Below are positions 1-5,363 of a stretch of 8,504 nucleotides of DNA, piece after piece. Source of the DNA: an uncultured Clostridia bacterium. Its GTDB lineage: Bacteria > Bacillota > Clostridia > Oscillospirales > Acutalibacteraceae. Position numbers and translations under genes: made by a program. The DNA lies in assembly GCA_946497265.1 (NCBI GenBank), contig CAMMKL010000087.1, positions 1 to 8,504 on the forward strand. The letters are read 5' to 3'. The notes beneath the pieces were generated by a model. The model was given only the letters and a program-made list of their open reading frames with translations, ran no database searches and had not been told where the DNA came from. Numbering within the stretch: position 1 is the stretch's first letter; the number at the start of each line of letters is the position of its first letter.

Positions 1-127
1 CAAGGGTTGCAGTTTTGCCAAGGGTTGCAGTTTTGCCAAGGGTTGCAGTTTTGCCGAGTGGTGCAGTTTTGCCGAGTGGTGCAGTTTTGCCGAGGGTTGC
101 AGTTTTGACAAGGGTTGCAAATGCGAG
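1..127 (+). repeat. 18-bp tandem repeat, about seven copies
   Basis: Seven units of 18 bp run from 2 to 127 (starts 2, 20, 38, 56, 74, 92 and 110) with core GGTTGCAGTTTTGCC. The first three are identical, the fourth and fifth are identical to each other (GAGTGG start), and the last is diverged. The period is a multiple of three and encodes the six-residue units of the overlapping protein. Blocks of identical neighbours suggest recent copy-number change. The array may continue upstream of the window. Confidence 0.9.
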
Positions 128-373
128 TTTGGGGAGATAAAAAAACTATTTACCGCAGGAGGATTTGGATCTGTAGGGCGAACCACTTATTTTTGGCTTA
201 TAACTGATGGCTCTATACATGTGAGATGCGGATGTTTTGCCGGAACCATCGATGATTGGCAAAACAAAGTTAAGCGGACATACGGAGAGAGTTATCTTGC
301 AAAAGCATATTTAGCGTTAATTCCAGCCGTTACAGCGATGGCAAATAAGGAGGACAAACCATGCAACGAATAA
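2..373 (+). CDS. Hexapeptide-repeat phage protein, 5' partial
   Basis: This frame is open from the first base to TAA at 371-373 (123 codons) and has no start inside the window, so the N-terminus lies upstream. Residues 1-42 are seven consecutive six-residue units, mostly KGCSFA, EWCSFA or EGCSFD, ending in KGCKCE. A globular part of about 80 residues follows, containing the segments FGSVGRTTYFW and IHVRCGCFAGTIDDW and the helix-like ending SYLAKAYLALI. I recall similar repeat-plus-tail hypothetical proteins from Clostridia and other phages, but no function is known to me. The unit read as F-A-x-G-C-S resembles the hexapeptide rule of left-handed beta helices, with cysteine in the small-residue position; that fold is inference. 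The next gene's ribosome site, AAGGAGG at 347-353, lies inside this 3' end. The coding call is firm because the frame stays open across the non-repeated part; the role is unknown. Confidence 0.82.
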   Translation, partial: KGCSFAKGCSFAKGCSFAEWCSFAEWCSFAEGCSFDKGCKCEFGEIKKLFTAGGFGSVGRTTYFWLITDGSIHVRCGCFAGTIDDWQNKVKRTYGESYLAKAYLALIPAVTAMANKEDKPCNE

Positions 374-549
374 CCTGCCACGACATAGCGGCGTACAGTT
401 ACCGTTACCGCCAGCAATGCCGTGCCAATAAGTGCAGGCCTACCCTATTGGGGATCCTGATTTATATGACAACTGGAGGTGACCCCTGTGCCGTTTACCG
501 CCGCAGAGCTGGAGGCCATGAGGATAGCGGACGCCGAGATAGAGCGTGA
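361..549 (+). pseudogene. Small phage ORF, probably frameshifted; intact version would end at 482
   Basis: An ATG at 361 follows a strong ribosome site (AAGGAGG, 347-353) and overlaps the end of the preceding gene. The uninterrupted frame gives 62 residues starting MQRITCHDIAAYSYRYRQQC, but its last third runs out of frame through the next gene's start and is Arg/Gly-rich, like a shifted reading. Another frame, open from 432 to TGA at 480-482, reads VQAYPIGDPDLYDNWR, looks like a natural protein end, and stops inside the next gene's ribosome site (GGAGGTGA). I therefore infer that the intact gene was about 40 residues and that a single-base change near 430 joined the wrong frames. It could instead be a genuine 62-residue protein. 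I recognise no family. Confidence 0.45.
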
Positions 550-829
550 TTTTAATCCGGGTTATGCCCACAGTGCTGAGCACAAAGAAATCGACCGTTG
601 GTTAGATGATCAAGCTAAAATTGATACGTTGGACAACCAGACACGGTCACGCAAACGCAAGCTTGCCGCCTACCAAAAGGCCTACTATGAGGTGCACAAG
701 GATGAGATTGCCGCCCGCAATAAGGCCTACCGTGAGGCGCACAAAGATAAGCTTGCCGCCTATCAAAAGGCCTACTATGAGGCAAAAAAGAGCCGCGCAG
801 GAACGGCAATTCCTAGCGCGGCAAAGTAA
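488..829 (+). CDS. Lys/Tyr-rich phage protein with three 15-residue repeats
   Basis: A 113-residue hypothetical protein. I prefer the GTG at 488 over the GTG at 479 because GGAGG at 475-479 would overlap the earlier codon but sits 8 bases before the later one; the product then begins MPFTAAELEAMRIADAEIE, a start I associate with Clostridia phage proteins. Residues 1-57 are acidic and probably helical. Residues 58-102 are three 15-residue units of pattern KLAAYQKAYYEVHKD, rich in Lys, Ala, Tyr and Glu, which should form one long charged helix or coiled coil. The tail is SRAGTAIPSAAK. Such highly charged helical repeats often bind nucleic acid or self-associate, but nothing here proves either. 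Function unknown. Confidence 0.8.
   Translation: MPFTAAELEAMRIADAEIERDFNPGYAHSAEHKEIDRWLDDQAKIDTLDNQTRSRKRKLAAYQKAYYEVHKDEIAARNKAYREAHKDKLAAYQKAYYEAKKSRAGTAIPSAAK
659..793 (+). repeat. 45-bp degenerate tandem repeat, three copies
   Basis: Three 45-bp units (659-703, 704-748, 749-793) encode the 15-residue repeats of the overlapping protein. The outer two are most alike, each starting AAGCTTGCCGCCTA and sharing CAAAAGGCCTACTATGAGG; the middle one is more diverged (GAGATTGCCGCC). The period keeps the frame, so units can be gained or lost without breaking the gene. Confidence 0.85.
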
Positions 830-845
830 AAATATATTTTCTATA

Positions 846-857
846 TTATAGCTATAA
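846..857. promoter_or_regulatory. 12-bp perfect palindrome in an AT-rich gap
   Basis: TTATAGCTATAA reads the same on both strands and lies in the 44-bp gap between the repeat protein and the next gene, directly before the ribosome site at 862-866. The surroundings contain -10-like strings (TATATT, TATTAT), but I find no convincing -35 box at the right distance. It could be an operator, part of a weak promoter, or chance in AT-rich DNA. Confidence 0.2.
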
Positions 858-873
858 AAATGGAGGTTGTCAA

Positions 874-1071
874 ATGGAGTATATCGGCTTAGGGCCGGAA
901 AGAGGAAATCTTGTAACAGAAGAAACCGCCTTGTCCTATGCAATGGAACGCTGCGGGATCACAAAAGGCGAATTCGGACCGGACTGGCCCGAGTTCTCCA
1001 AAATGCTTGTTGATTGGTTTTATAGCGGTAATTGGCTAAAGGAGGAATTACCTGGTGAAACAATCGCATGA
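874..1071 (+). CDS. 65-residue phage hypothetical protein
   Basis: ATG at 874 follows GGAGG at 862-866. The product starts MEYIGLGPERGNLVTEETAL, then has YAMERCGI, a mid-section with WPEFSKMLVDWFYSGNW and an acidic end. It is soluble, acidic and probably helical, with no membrane segment or metal motif. I associate this sort of protein with the region just upstream of phage recombination genes in Clostridia but know no function. Its last 17 bases overlap the GTG start of the exonuclease, and the exonuclease ribosome site (GGAGG, 1041-1045) lies inside this gene, so the two are probably translationally coupled. Confidence 0.8.
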   Translation: MEYIGLGPERGNLVTEETALSYAMERCGITKGEFGPDWPEFSKMLVDWFYSGNWLKEELPGETIA

Positions 1072-1999
1072 AGAATGGCTGGAGGAACGTCGTAAGAGCA
1101 TCGGCGGATCAGATGCGGCGGCTCTAGTTGGCATGAACTCTTATACAACCCCCTATATGCTATGGGCGGATAAATCCGGTCGGATGCCGCCGAAGGAAGA
1201 CAACGAGGCTATGCGCCAAGGACGTGATTTGGAAGCATATGTCGCCCATAGGTTCTGCGAAGCCTCCGGGAAAAAAGTGCATGTGTGTTCTCAAATGCTG
1301 CGAAATCCTAAATACCCTTTCGCACACGCCAACATTGACCGAAAGATCACGGGGGAACGGGCTGGCCTTGAATGTAAGACTACCAGCATCATGAACCTGA
1401 AAAAATTCAAACACGGAGAATATCCTGCGAACTATTACGCACAGTGTATGCACTATCTGGCGGTTACAGGTTGGGATCGGTGGTATCTTGCAGTGCTGAT
1501 CCTGAACCAGGGGTTTTATTGGTATACCATTGAGCGCGATGAAGATGAAATACAAGCACTGATGGATGCCGAAAAGGATTTTTGGGAGAATTACGTGCTG
1601 CCAGATGTTGCGCCGGCTGTCGATGGTCTTGTTCCAACCGATGAAGCGATTAAGACTGTTTTCCCCTCATCTAATTCGGGGGCTTCTGTGGATTTGTTTG
1701 GCCGCGAATCTCTCATCAATGAGTATCTAGCGACGAAGAATCTTATCAAAACATATGAGCAAGAAAATCAAAAAATAAAGCAAATCCTTCAACTTGATCT
1801 TGCCGATGCAGAATTAGGACTGTGCGGCAATTACAAAGTGATTTGGAAGGAGCAAACGCGAAATACCTTTGATTTGCAGAAGTTCATGACAGATCACCCA
1901 GAAATTGATTATTCGCCCTACTATAGTACATCGTCTTTTCGTAAATTTGATATAAAGGAGCAGAAGCAAGATGGAAAACTCAATACAGAAAAATGTTAA
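1055..1999 (+). CDS. YqaJ-family phage recombination exonuclease
   Basis: A 314-residue protein with the features of the YqaJ/lambda-exonuclease family of PDDEXK nucleases, which degrade one strand of double-stranded ends to leave a 3' tail for annealing. The N-terminal signature is RRKSIGGSDAAALVGMNSY (residues 12-30). Candidate metal-binding residues are E60 (GRDLEAYVA), D95 (HANIDRKI) and the E106-C-K108 pair (GLECKTTS); a conserved helix follows at YYAQCMHYLAVTG. The C-terminal third has a coiled-coil-like stretch and then YKVIWKEQTRNTFD, usual for phage members. GTG at 1055 is the start: GGAGG at 1041-1045 is 9 bases upstream and the signature begins close behind. The next gene, recT, overlaps by 29 bases; exonuclease and annealing protein normally act as a pair. 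Confidence is high because all the motifs are present in order. Confidence 0.95.
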   Translation: MKQSHEEWLEERRKSIGGSDAAALVGMNSYTTPYMLWADKSGRMPPKEDNEAMRQGRDLEAYVAHRFCEASGKKVHVCSQMLRNPKYPFAHANIDRKITGERAGLECKTTSIMNLKKFKHGEYPANYYAQCMHYLAVTGWDRWYLAVLILNQGFYWYTIERDEDEIQALMDAEKDFWENYVLPDVAPAVDGLVPTDEAIKTVFPSSNSGASVDLFGRESLINEYLATKNLIKTYEQENQKIKQILQLDLADAELGLCGNYKVIWKEQTRNTFDLQKFMTDHPEIDYSPYYSTSSFRKFDIKEQKQDGKLNTEKC

Positions 2000-2789
2000 A
2001 AACTACACTTTCCAGAACGCAAAATCACCAACCATGCAAGCGTACATAAAAAAGATGGAAGGAGAAATTAAAAAGGCTCTCCCTTCTGTGATGACACCGG
2101 AAAGGTTTACAAGAATCACACTTTCAGCGCTGTCTACTAATCCAAAGTTGGCCGAAACAACCCCAGGATCATTTTTAGGTGCGATGATGACGGCGGCGCA
2201 GCTGGGGCTTGAACCAAACACCCCTTTAGGGCAAGCTTATCTGATCCCTTACAATAACAAAGGCAAACTGGAATGTCAATTCCAGTTAGGATATAAAGGC
2301 TTAATCGATTTGGCATACCGTTCGGGAGAAATCAGCGTTATTCAAGCCCATACCGTTTATGAAAACGATGAATTCGAATACGAGTTAGGTCTTGATCCCA
2401 AATTGAGACACGTTCCATTTAAGGGTACGGACAAAGGCGATCCTTCTTGGTTTTATGCCGTGTTTAAAACCAAAGACGGAGGGTTTGGTTTTGAAGTCAT
2501 GAGCATTGAAGACATCAGAAAACATGCGGCCAAATACAGTCAGTCATACAACAGTTCTTATTCTCCCTGGAAAACAAATTTCGAAGAAATGGCAAAGAAA
2601 ACCGTTTTGAAAAAGGCTCTGAAGTACGCCCCGTTAAAATCTGAATTTGTTCGTCAGACCTCTTCTGACGAAACGATCAAATCCGATCTTTCTGACGATA
2701 TGTTTAGTGTTCCGGCTGAAACAATCGAGGTCGAAGGCGTAGAAGTCAATACAAAAACCGGAGAAGTAATGACCCCCAAAAACGCTTAA
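1971..2789 (+). CDS. recT: RecT-family single-strand annealing protein
   Basis: A 272-residue protein, about the usual length for RecT, which coats single-stranded DNA and anneals it to a homologous strand without ATP. Visible hallmarks are QLGLEPNTPLGQAYLIPY (residues 77-94), the adjoining FQLGYKGLIDLAYRSG (104-119), the mid-domain segment WFYAVFKTKDGGFGFEVMS and the conserved helix FEEMAKKTVLKKALKY (204-219). The tail after residue 225 is acidic and low in complexity, as is common in this family; it may contact single-strand binding protein, though that is inference. ATG at 1971 is preceded by AAAGGAG (1954-1960). The 29-base overlap with the exonuclease gene indicates coupled translation of the pair. 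Confidence 0.96.
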   Translation: MENSIQKNVKNYTFQNAKSPTMQAYIKKMEGEIKKALPSVMTPERFTRITLSALSTNPKLAETTPGSFLGAMMTAAQLGLEPNTPLGQAYLIPYNNKGKLECQFQLGYKGLIDLAYRSGEISVIQAHTVYENDEFEYELGLDPKLRHVPFKGTDKGDPSWFYAVFKTKDGGFGFEVMSIEDIRKHAAKYSQSYNSSYSPWKTNFEEMAKKTVLKKALKYAPLKSEFVRQTSSDETIKSDLSDDMFSVPAETIEVEGVEVNTKTGEVMTPKNA

Positions 2790-2804
2790 ACGAGGCGGAC
2801 TGCA

Positions 2805-3539
2805 ATGAATTACAAAGCTGAGATTATGGCTTTTTATGATTGGCTCGAAACAAATCCGCTGCCCACATCCGCCATCGCCTTATGGCACGCGATTGCGAAC
2901 ATAGCGACAAAAACGGATAGGCAGCAAGAGTTTGCGGTAGCCATATCAGTGCTCGAAGCCAAAACCGGGCTAAATGCAAAAGCAGTAACGCGCGCGAGGA
3001 ATCAACTAGCACAATCAGGATTGATTAAATGGAAGAGCCGCAAAGGGAATCAATCCGCTTTATACGAATTAATCTCATTGTCAGACAATTTGCGGGACAA
3101 AAATGATAGTAGTTTTGTCCCGCAACCTGTCCACCAAATGTCCCACAATATGTCCCACAATATGTCCCACAAAGTGTCCATATTAAATAATAAAGAAGAT
3201 GATGATAAAGATGATGATAATAAAAAAGGGCTTGCGGCCATTGCGGGATTTTACGAACAAAACATTGGATTAGTCCCTCCCTATGTCGTCCATGAGATTC
3301 AAGACCTATTGGGCAGAGGGGTAGAGGACAAATTGATTATTGAGGCTCTTAAAATCTCTGTTGCCAATAATGCCCGAAAGTGGAGCTATGCAAAGGCGGT
3401 ACTTTCCGATTGCGAGGACAAAGGGATAAGGACGCTGAAAGACTTTAAGGCGGAAAAAAGGGAAGGAGGTAGGCGCAATGCAAAGCCTAGCGCAACTGTT
3501 TCAGCAGCGCCAGAAGAACAGTACGGAACTGTCCTATAA
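2805..3539 (+). CDS. DnaD-like phage replication initiator
   Basis: A 244-residue protein with two domains and a linker. Residues 1-90 look like a winged helix: SAIALWHAIANIATKT, then TGLNAKAVTRARNQLAQSGLI as the likely recognition region, then a beta hairpin (IKWKSRKGNQSALYELI). Residues about 143-214 match the DnaB/DnaD C-terminal domain (FYEQNIGLVPPYVVHEIQ, then the end motif WSYAKAVLSDCEDKGIRTLKDF). Proteins of this type bind the phage origin and recruit the helicase loader; the DnaC-like gene directly follows and overlaps by 62 bases. The linker (about residues 96-142) is low in complexity, with MSHN repeats and an Asp/Lys run, and its DNA carries the origin-like repeats listed separately. 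The ribosome site is weaker than its neighbours' (GAGG, 2792-2795), which may keep initiator levels low. Confidence 0.88.
   Translation: MNYKAEIMAFYDWLETNPLPTSAIALWHAIANIATKTDRQQEFAVAISVLEAKTGLNAKAVTRARNQLAQSGLIKWKSRKGNQSALYELISLSDNLRDKNDSSFVPQPVHQMSHNMSHNMSHKVSILNNKEDDDKDDDNKKGLAAIAGFYEQNIGLVPPYVVHEIQDLLGRGVEDKLIIEALKISVANNARKWSYAKAVLSDCEDKGIRTLKDFKAEKREGGRRNAKPSATVSAAPEEQYGTVL
3090..3125. repeat. 13-bp perfect inverted repeat, 10-nt spacer
   Basis: The left arm TTGCGGGACAAAA (3090-3102) is exactly complementary to the right arm TTTTGTCCCGCAA (3113-3125) across the spacer ATGATAGTAG. Each arm contains the same TGTCCCGCAA unit as the direct iterons downstream, once in each orientation, so this is an inverted pair of iterons as well as a potential hairpin. 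It lies inside the initiator gene and has no T-run in the right place for a terminator. Confidence 0.85.
3116..3180 (+). repeat. Iteron-like direct repeats, consensus TGTCCCACAA
   Basis: Units begin at 3116 (TGTCCCGCAA), 3128 (TGTCCACCAA), 3139, 3151 and 3163 (TGTCCCACAA each) and 3175 (TGTCCA, half unit). Spacings are 12, 11, 12, 12 and 12 bp, about one helical turn, so a bound protein would contact one face of the DNA. The one 11-bp step breaks the codon frame of the repeat, which implies that the spacing is held at DNA level rather than for an exact peptide repeat. The first unit is the right arm of the inverted repeat. Confidence 0.8.
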
Positions 3540-4272
3540 TGAGTATTTGAAGAGACAATGCGACGCTATGAATCAGTCTGTAGGAGATTTGTCCGATTAC
3601 GATTGCCCGGAATGCCGGAACAAAGGCTATGTATACCGTATCCGAGGAAACGAGGTTGTGGCGCGGGAATGTGAGTGCATGCCGCTCCGTGACAGTATAC
3701 GGAGAATTAAAAAAAGTGGATTGGAGGGGATGCTGGATACCTGCACTTTTGATACGTTCGACACTGACGATGATTGGCAGAAAACCATGAAACAGACTGC
3801 GCTGAATTTTTTGGATGATACTGAAGGTAACTGGTTTTACACGGGTGGACAAGTGGGATGTGGAAAAACACATATTTGTACCGCAATTGTAGGTGAATTC
3901 CTAAGGCGTGGACTTGCGTCCAAGTACATGGTATGGAGTGACGAAATAGTTGGTATCAAGGCCAATGTGACCGATGAATCTGTATACGGGCGCATCATGG
4001 GGAAATTAAAAACAATCCCTGTGCTGTACATTGACGACCTATTTAAGACGGCAACAGGTACTAATCCAACCGCCGCTGATGTAAAAATCGCCTTTGAAAT
4101 TTTCAATGCCAGATACAACGACCGGAAGCTTATCACTGTCATATCAAGTGAACGCAGTATTGGAGACTTACTGGAAATCGACGAAGCTGTTGGCAGCCGT
4201 ATATACCAACGAACAAAAAAGTATTGCCTTTGCATCAGCAAAGACAGAAAAAAGAATTACCGTATGAGGTGA
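3478..4272 (+). CDS. DnaC-like helicase-loader ATPase
   Basis: A 264-residue AAA+ ATPase of the DnaC/DnaI/IstB type, which loads the replicative helicase at an origin. Residues 1-40 are probably helicase- or initiator-binding. A four-cysteine cluster follows: C43-P-E-C46, then C65-E-C67, a likely zinc-binding N-terminal domain as in DnaI-like loaders. The ATPase core has Walker A GGQVGCGKT (123-131), Walker B VLYIDD (182-187), a sensor-1 strand ITVISSE (219-225) with Ser where many relatives have Asn, and an arginine-finger-like GSRIYQRT (239-246). ATG at 3478 has a near-perfect ribosome site (AAGGAGGT, 3463-3470). It overlaps the initiator gene by 62 bases, and no helicase gene is visible, so it presumably loads the host helicase. 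Confidence 0.93.
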   Translation: MQSLAQLFQQRQKNSTELSYNEYLKRQCDAMNQSVGDLSDYDCPECRNKGYVYRIRGNEVVARECECMPLRDSIRRIKKSGLEGMLDTCTFDTFDTDDDWQKTMKQTALNFLDDTEGNWFYTGGQVGCGKTHICTAIVGEFLRRGLASKYMVWSDEIVGIKANVTDESVYGRIMGKLKTIPVLYIDDLFKTATGTNPTAADVKIAFEIFNARYNDRKLITVISSERSIGDLLEIDEAVGSRIYQRTKKYCLCISKDRKKNYRMR

Positions 4273-4277
4273 CGATA

Positions 4278-4715
4278 GTGGGCAAAGTCAGCAGAGACAA
4301 AGGCAAACGCGGGGAGCGGGAACTTGCCAAGAAATTACGTGAATACGGCTATAATTGCCGCCGTGGAGTGCAGTATTGCGGCACAAACGGCGACGCGGAT
4401 GTAATCGGGCTGCCAGGGGTACACATTGAGTGCAAACGGGTGGAGCGGTTAAATGTCCACGAGGCCATGATCCAATCGTTACACGATGCCCGTGCGGAAG
4501 AATTGTCTACAGTCATGAGCCGCAGGGACAATAGCCCTTGGCTGGTGACAATGACGCTCGAAGACTGGATGATTTTATACCAGGCATGGGAAATAGAAAG
4601 GAGCAATGCACATGAGAGCAATAATAGACTACAAGGAGATAAAAAAGATCATCAACTCGTTAAAAAAGTTTGTATCTTACAGAACGGCAAACCGCATGAT
4701 CCGAATGGAATTTGA
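4278..4715 (+). CDS. Phage PDDEXK endonuclease, Holliday-junction-resolvase-like
   Basis: A 145-residue nuclease when started at GTG 4278, just after GAGGTGA (4266-4272). The product opens MGKVSRDKGKRGERELAKKL, the N-terminal helix of the Hjc-like/PDDEXK fold. Catalytic candidates are E13 or E15, D39/D41 in GDADVIGL, and the E51-C-K53 pair in HIECKRVERL; a helix with IQSLHDAR and a strand before LEDWMILYQ complete the fold. Phage members are thought to cut branched DNA during replication and recombination, which fits its place between the loader and the clamp-like gene. The start is separated from the loader stop by 5 bases. The last 35 or so residues run through the start of the next gene in another frame and do not look like part of the fold; related proteins, as I recall them, stop near the LEDW segment. 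Confidence 0.85.
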   Translation: MGKVSRDKGKRGERELAKKLREYGYNCRRGVQYCGTNGDADVIGLPGVHIECKRVERLNVHEAMIQSLHDARAEELSTVMSRRDNSPWLVTMTLEDWMILYQAWEIERSNAHESNNRLQGDKKDHQLVKKVCILQNGKPHDPNGI

Positions 4716-5160
4716 CAAAGAGGGGCAAACGGTCAAAGCAATTGCTACAGATGGCTATAAATTGCAGGTCAAAGTGGCCCCACTCATAGCGATCGATGAA
4801 AGCTTTATTGCTTACATAAGGCCGGAAATTCCAAACGTTAAAGGTGCATCAATGGCCGAAATTGTTGCAGATAACAAGGGGGCATCTCTTACCGTAGATT
4901 ATATTACTCTATATTCAAACGCTCCCAACGGGGAGTTCTTGAATTACCAAGAGGCATATAACAGCATAGTAAAAAATTCTCCGGTTGCCACTATTGCTTT
5001 TGATCCCGATCTATTAGCGGATGCGCTGAAAACCCTAAAAAACGGGAAAAAGGCGCCGATAACCCTTGAAATCAGAGGGAAGCTTGAGCCGATGATCATC
5101 CGGGAAAAGGGCGAAGCATATACACTTGTTTTGCCCATGAGAGTGAGGGAACAAACTTGA
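4612..5160 (+). CDS. Short beta-clamp-like protein (DNA polymerase III beta type)
   Basis: A 182-residue protein resembling parts of the bacterial sliding clamp. Residues 45-51 read ATDGYKL, like the ATDGHRL hallmark of beta-clamp domain 2. Residues 130-142 (FDPDLLADALKTL) match the FNxxYLLDALKAL helix of domain 3, and residues 174-178 (LPMRV) match the C-terminal MPMRL that lines the partner-binding pocket. True clamps are about 370 residues with three domains, so this is roughly half length: a domain-2-like start joined to a domain-3-like end. It may be a compact phage clamp assembling from more subunits, or a clamp mimic acting on host polymerase partners. ATG 4612 is chosen over 4606 because AAAGGAG (4597-4603) is 8 bases upstream of it but only 2 from the other. 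It overlaps the nuclease ORF by 104 bases. Confidence 0.7.
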   Translation: MRAIIDYKEIKKIINSLKKFVSYRTANRMIRMEFDKEGQTVKAIATDGYKLQVKVAPLIAIDESFIAYIRPEIPNVKGASMAEIVADNKGASLTVDYITLYSNAPNGEFLNYQEAYNSIVKNSPVATIAFDPDLLADALKTLKNGKKAPITLEIRGKLEPMIIREKGEAYTLVLPMRVREQT

Positions 5161-5180
5161 TAGCAAAGGAGAACAAAACC

Positions 5181-5363
5181 ATGAGCAACTTTGTGACATG
5201 TGATAAATGCAAGAGAGTTGGGCGGAAGAACTTGCGGGTTGAAATACAAGGGTTAGTTGCGGAAAAATACAATTTGTGCCATAAGTGTGCCGAGCAATTA
5301 AGGGCGTTTTTGCATCAAAATCCAACAAGGGAGGCTGCGAAAGATGGAAGTAAGACCGATTGA
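5181..5363 (+). CDS. Small zinc-ribbon protein
   Basis: A 60-residue protein with two CxxC knuckles, C7-D-K-C10 and C33-H-K-C36, separated by a basic strand-rich segment (RKNLRVEIQGLVAEKYN), a typical small zinc ribbon. ATG 5181 is selected because AAAGGAG (5165-5171) is 9 bases upstream; an in-frame TTG at 5157 lacks such a site. The C-terminal six codons (KDGSKTD region) are shared with the next gene, whose ATG at 5344 lies inside this one. Possible roles include binding DNA, RNA or a host protein; none can be chosen from sequence alone. Confidence 0.8.
   Translation: MSNFVTCDKCKRVGRKNLRVEIQGLVAEKYNLCHKCAEQLRAFLHQNPTREAAKDGSKTD
5340..5363 (+). repeat. 24-bp gene-junction repeat, copy 1
   Basis: An exact 24-bp match to 5701-5724. 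It carries the last codons and stop of the zinc-ribbon gene (KDGSKTD, stop) in one frame and the first codons of the DUF551 gene (MEVRPID) in another. It starts AAAGATGGAAGTAAG. Similarity continues a little beyond the exact part (TGCAGATAG here, CGCAAACAG in the other copy). Confidence 0.9.

Larger units (their letters stand above)
3077..3227. other. Candidate phage replication origin inside the initiator gene
   Basis: Within 151 bp lie, in order: a small inverted repeat (ATTGTC-A-GACAAT, 3077-3089); a 13-bp perfect inverted repeat (3090-3125); six direct copies of a TGTCC-type unit (3116-3180); and an AT-rich tract (3181-3227) with 40 of 47 bases A or T and no C. Iterons beside an AT-rich unwinding tract, inside the gene of the protein that binds them, is the arrangement known for the lambda O gene and origins of some Gram-positive phages such as SPP1. 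The encoded segment is a low-complexity interdomain linker, consistent with the DNA rather than the protein being under selection. Origin function is inferred from structure only. Confidence 0.6.

Noticed and set aside
1..127. 18-bp repeats read as a CRISPR array or as plasmid iterons
   Set aside because: Units are directly adjacent without spacers, and the frame through them stays open for 80 more codons of non-repeated protein, so they are coding repeats.
829..873. A full promoter in the AT-rich gap
   Set aside because: Several -10-like strings but no -35 box at 16-18 bp, so only the palindrome is listed, at low confidence.
615..943. Open frames on the minus strand opposite the repeat protein, including a hydrophobic one
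   Set aside because: They mirror the plus-strand repeats, lack ribosome sites and have the composition expected of antisense to Lys/Tyr/Glu codons.
3090..3125. The inverted repeat as a transcription terminator
   Set aside because: It is inside an open gene, has no T-run after the right arm and shares its sequence with the neighbouring iterons.
3138..3227. MSHN repeats and the DDDK/DDDN run as a metal-binding or protease-site motif
   Set aside because: They lie in the interdomain linker and follow from the DNA repeats and the AT-rich tract; nothing else supports a protein-level function.
3837..4241. A 134-residue minus-strand frame opposite the DnaC-like gene
   Set aside because: No ribosome site or recognisable motif, and the plus strand encodes a clear AAA+ ATPase there.
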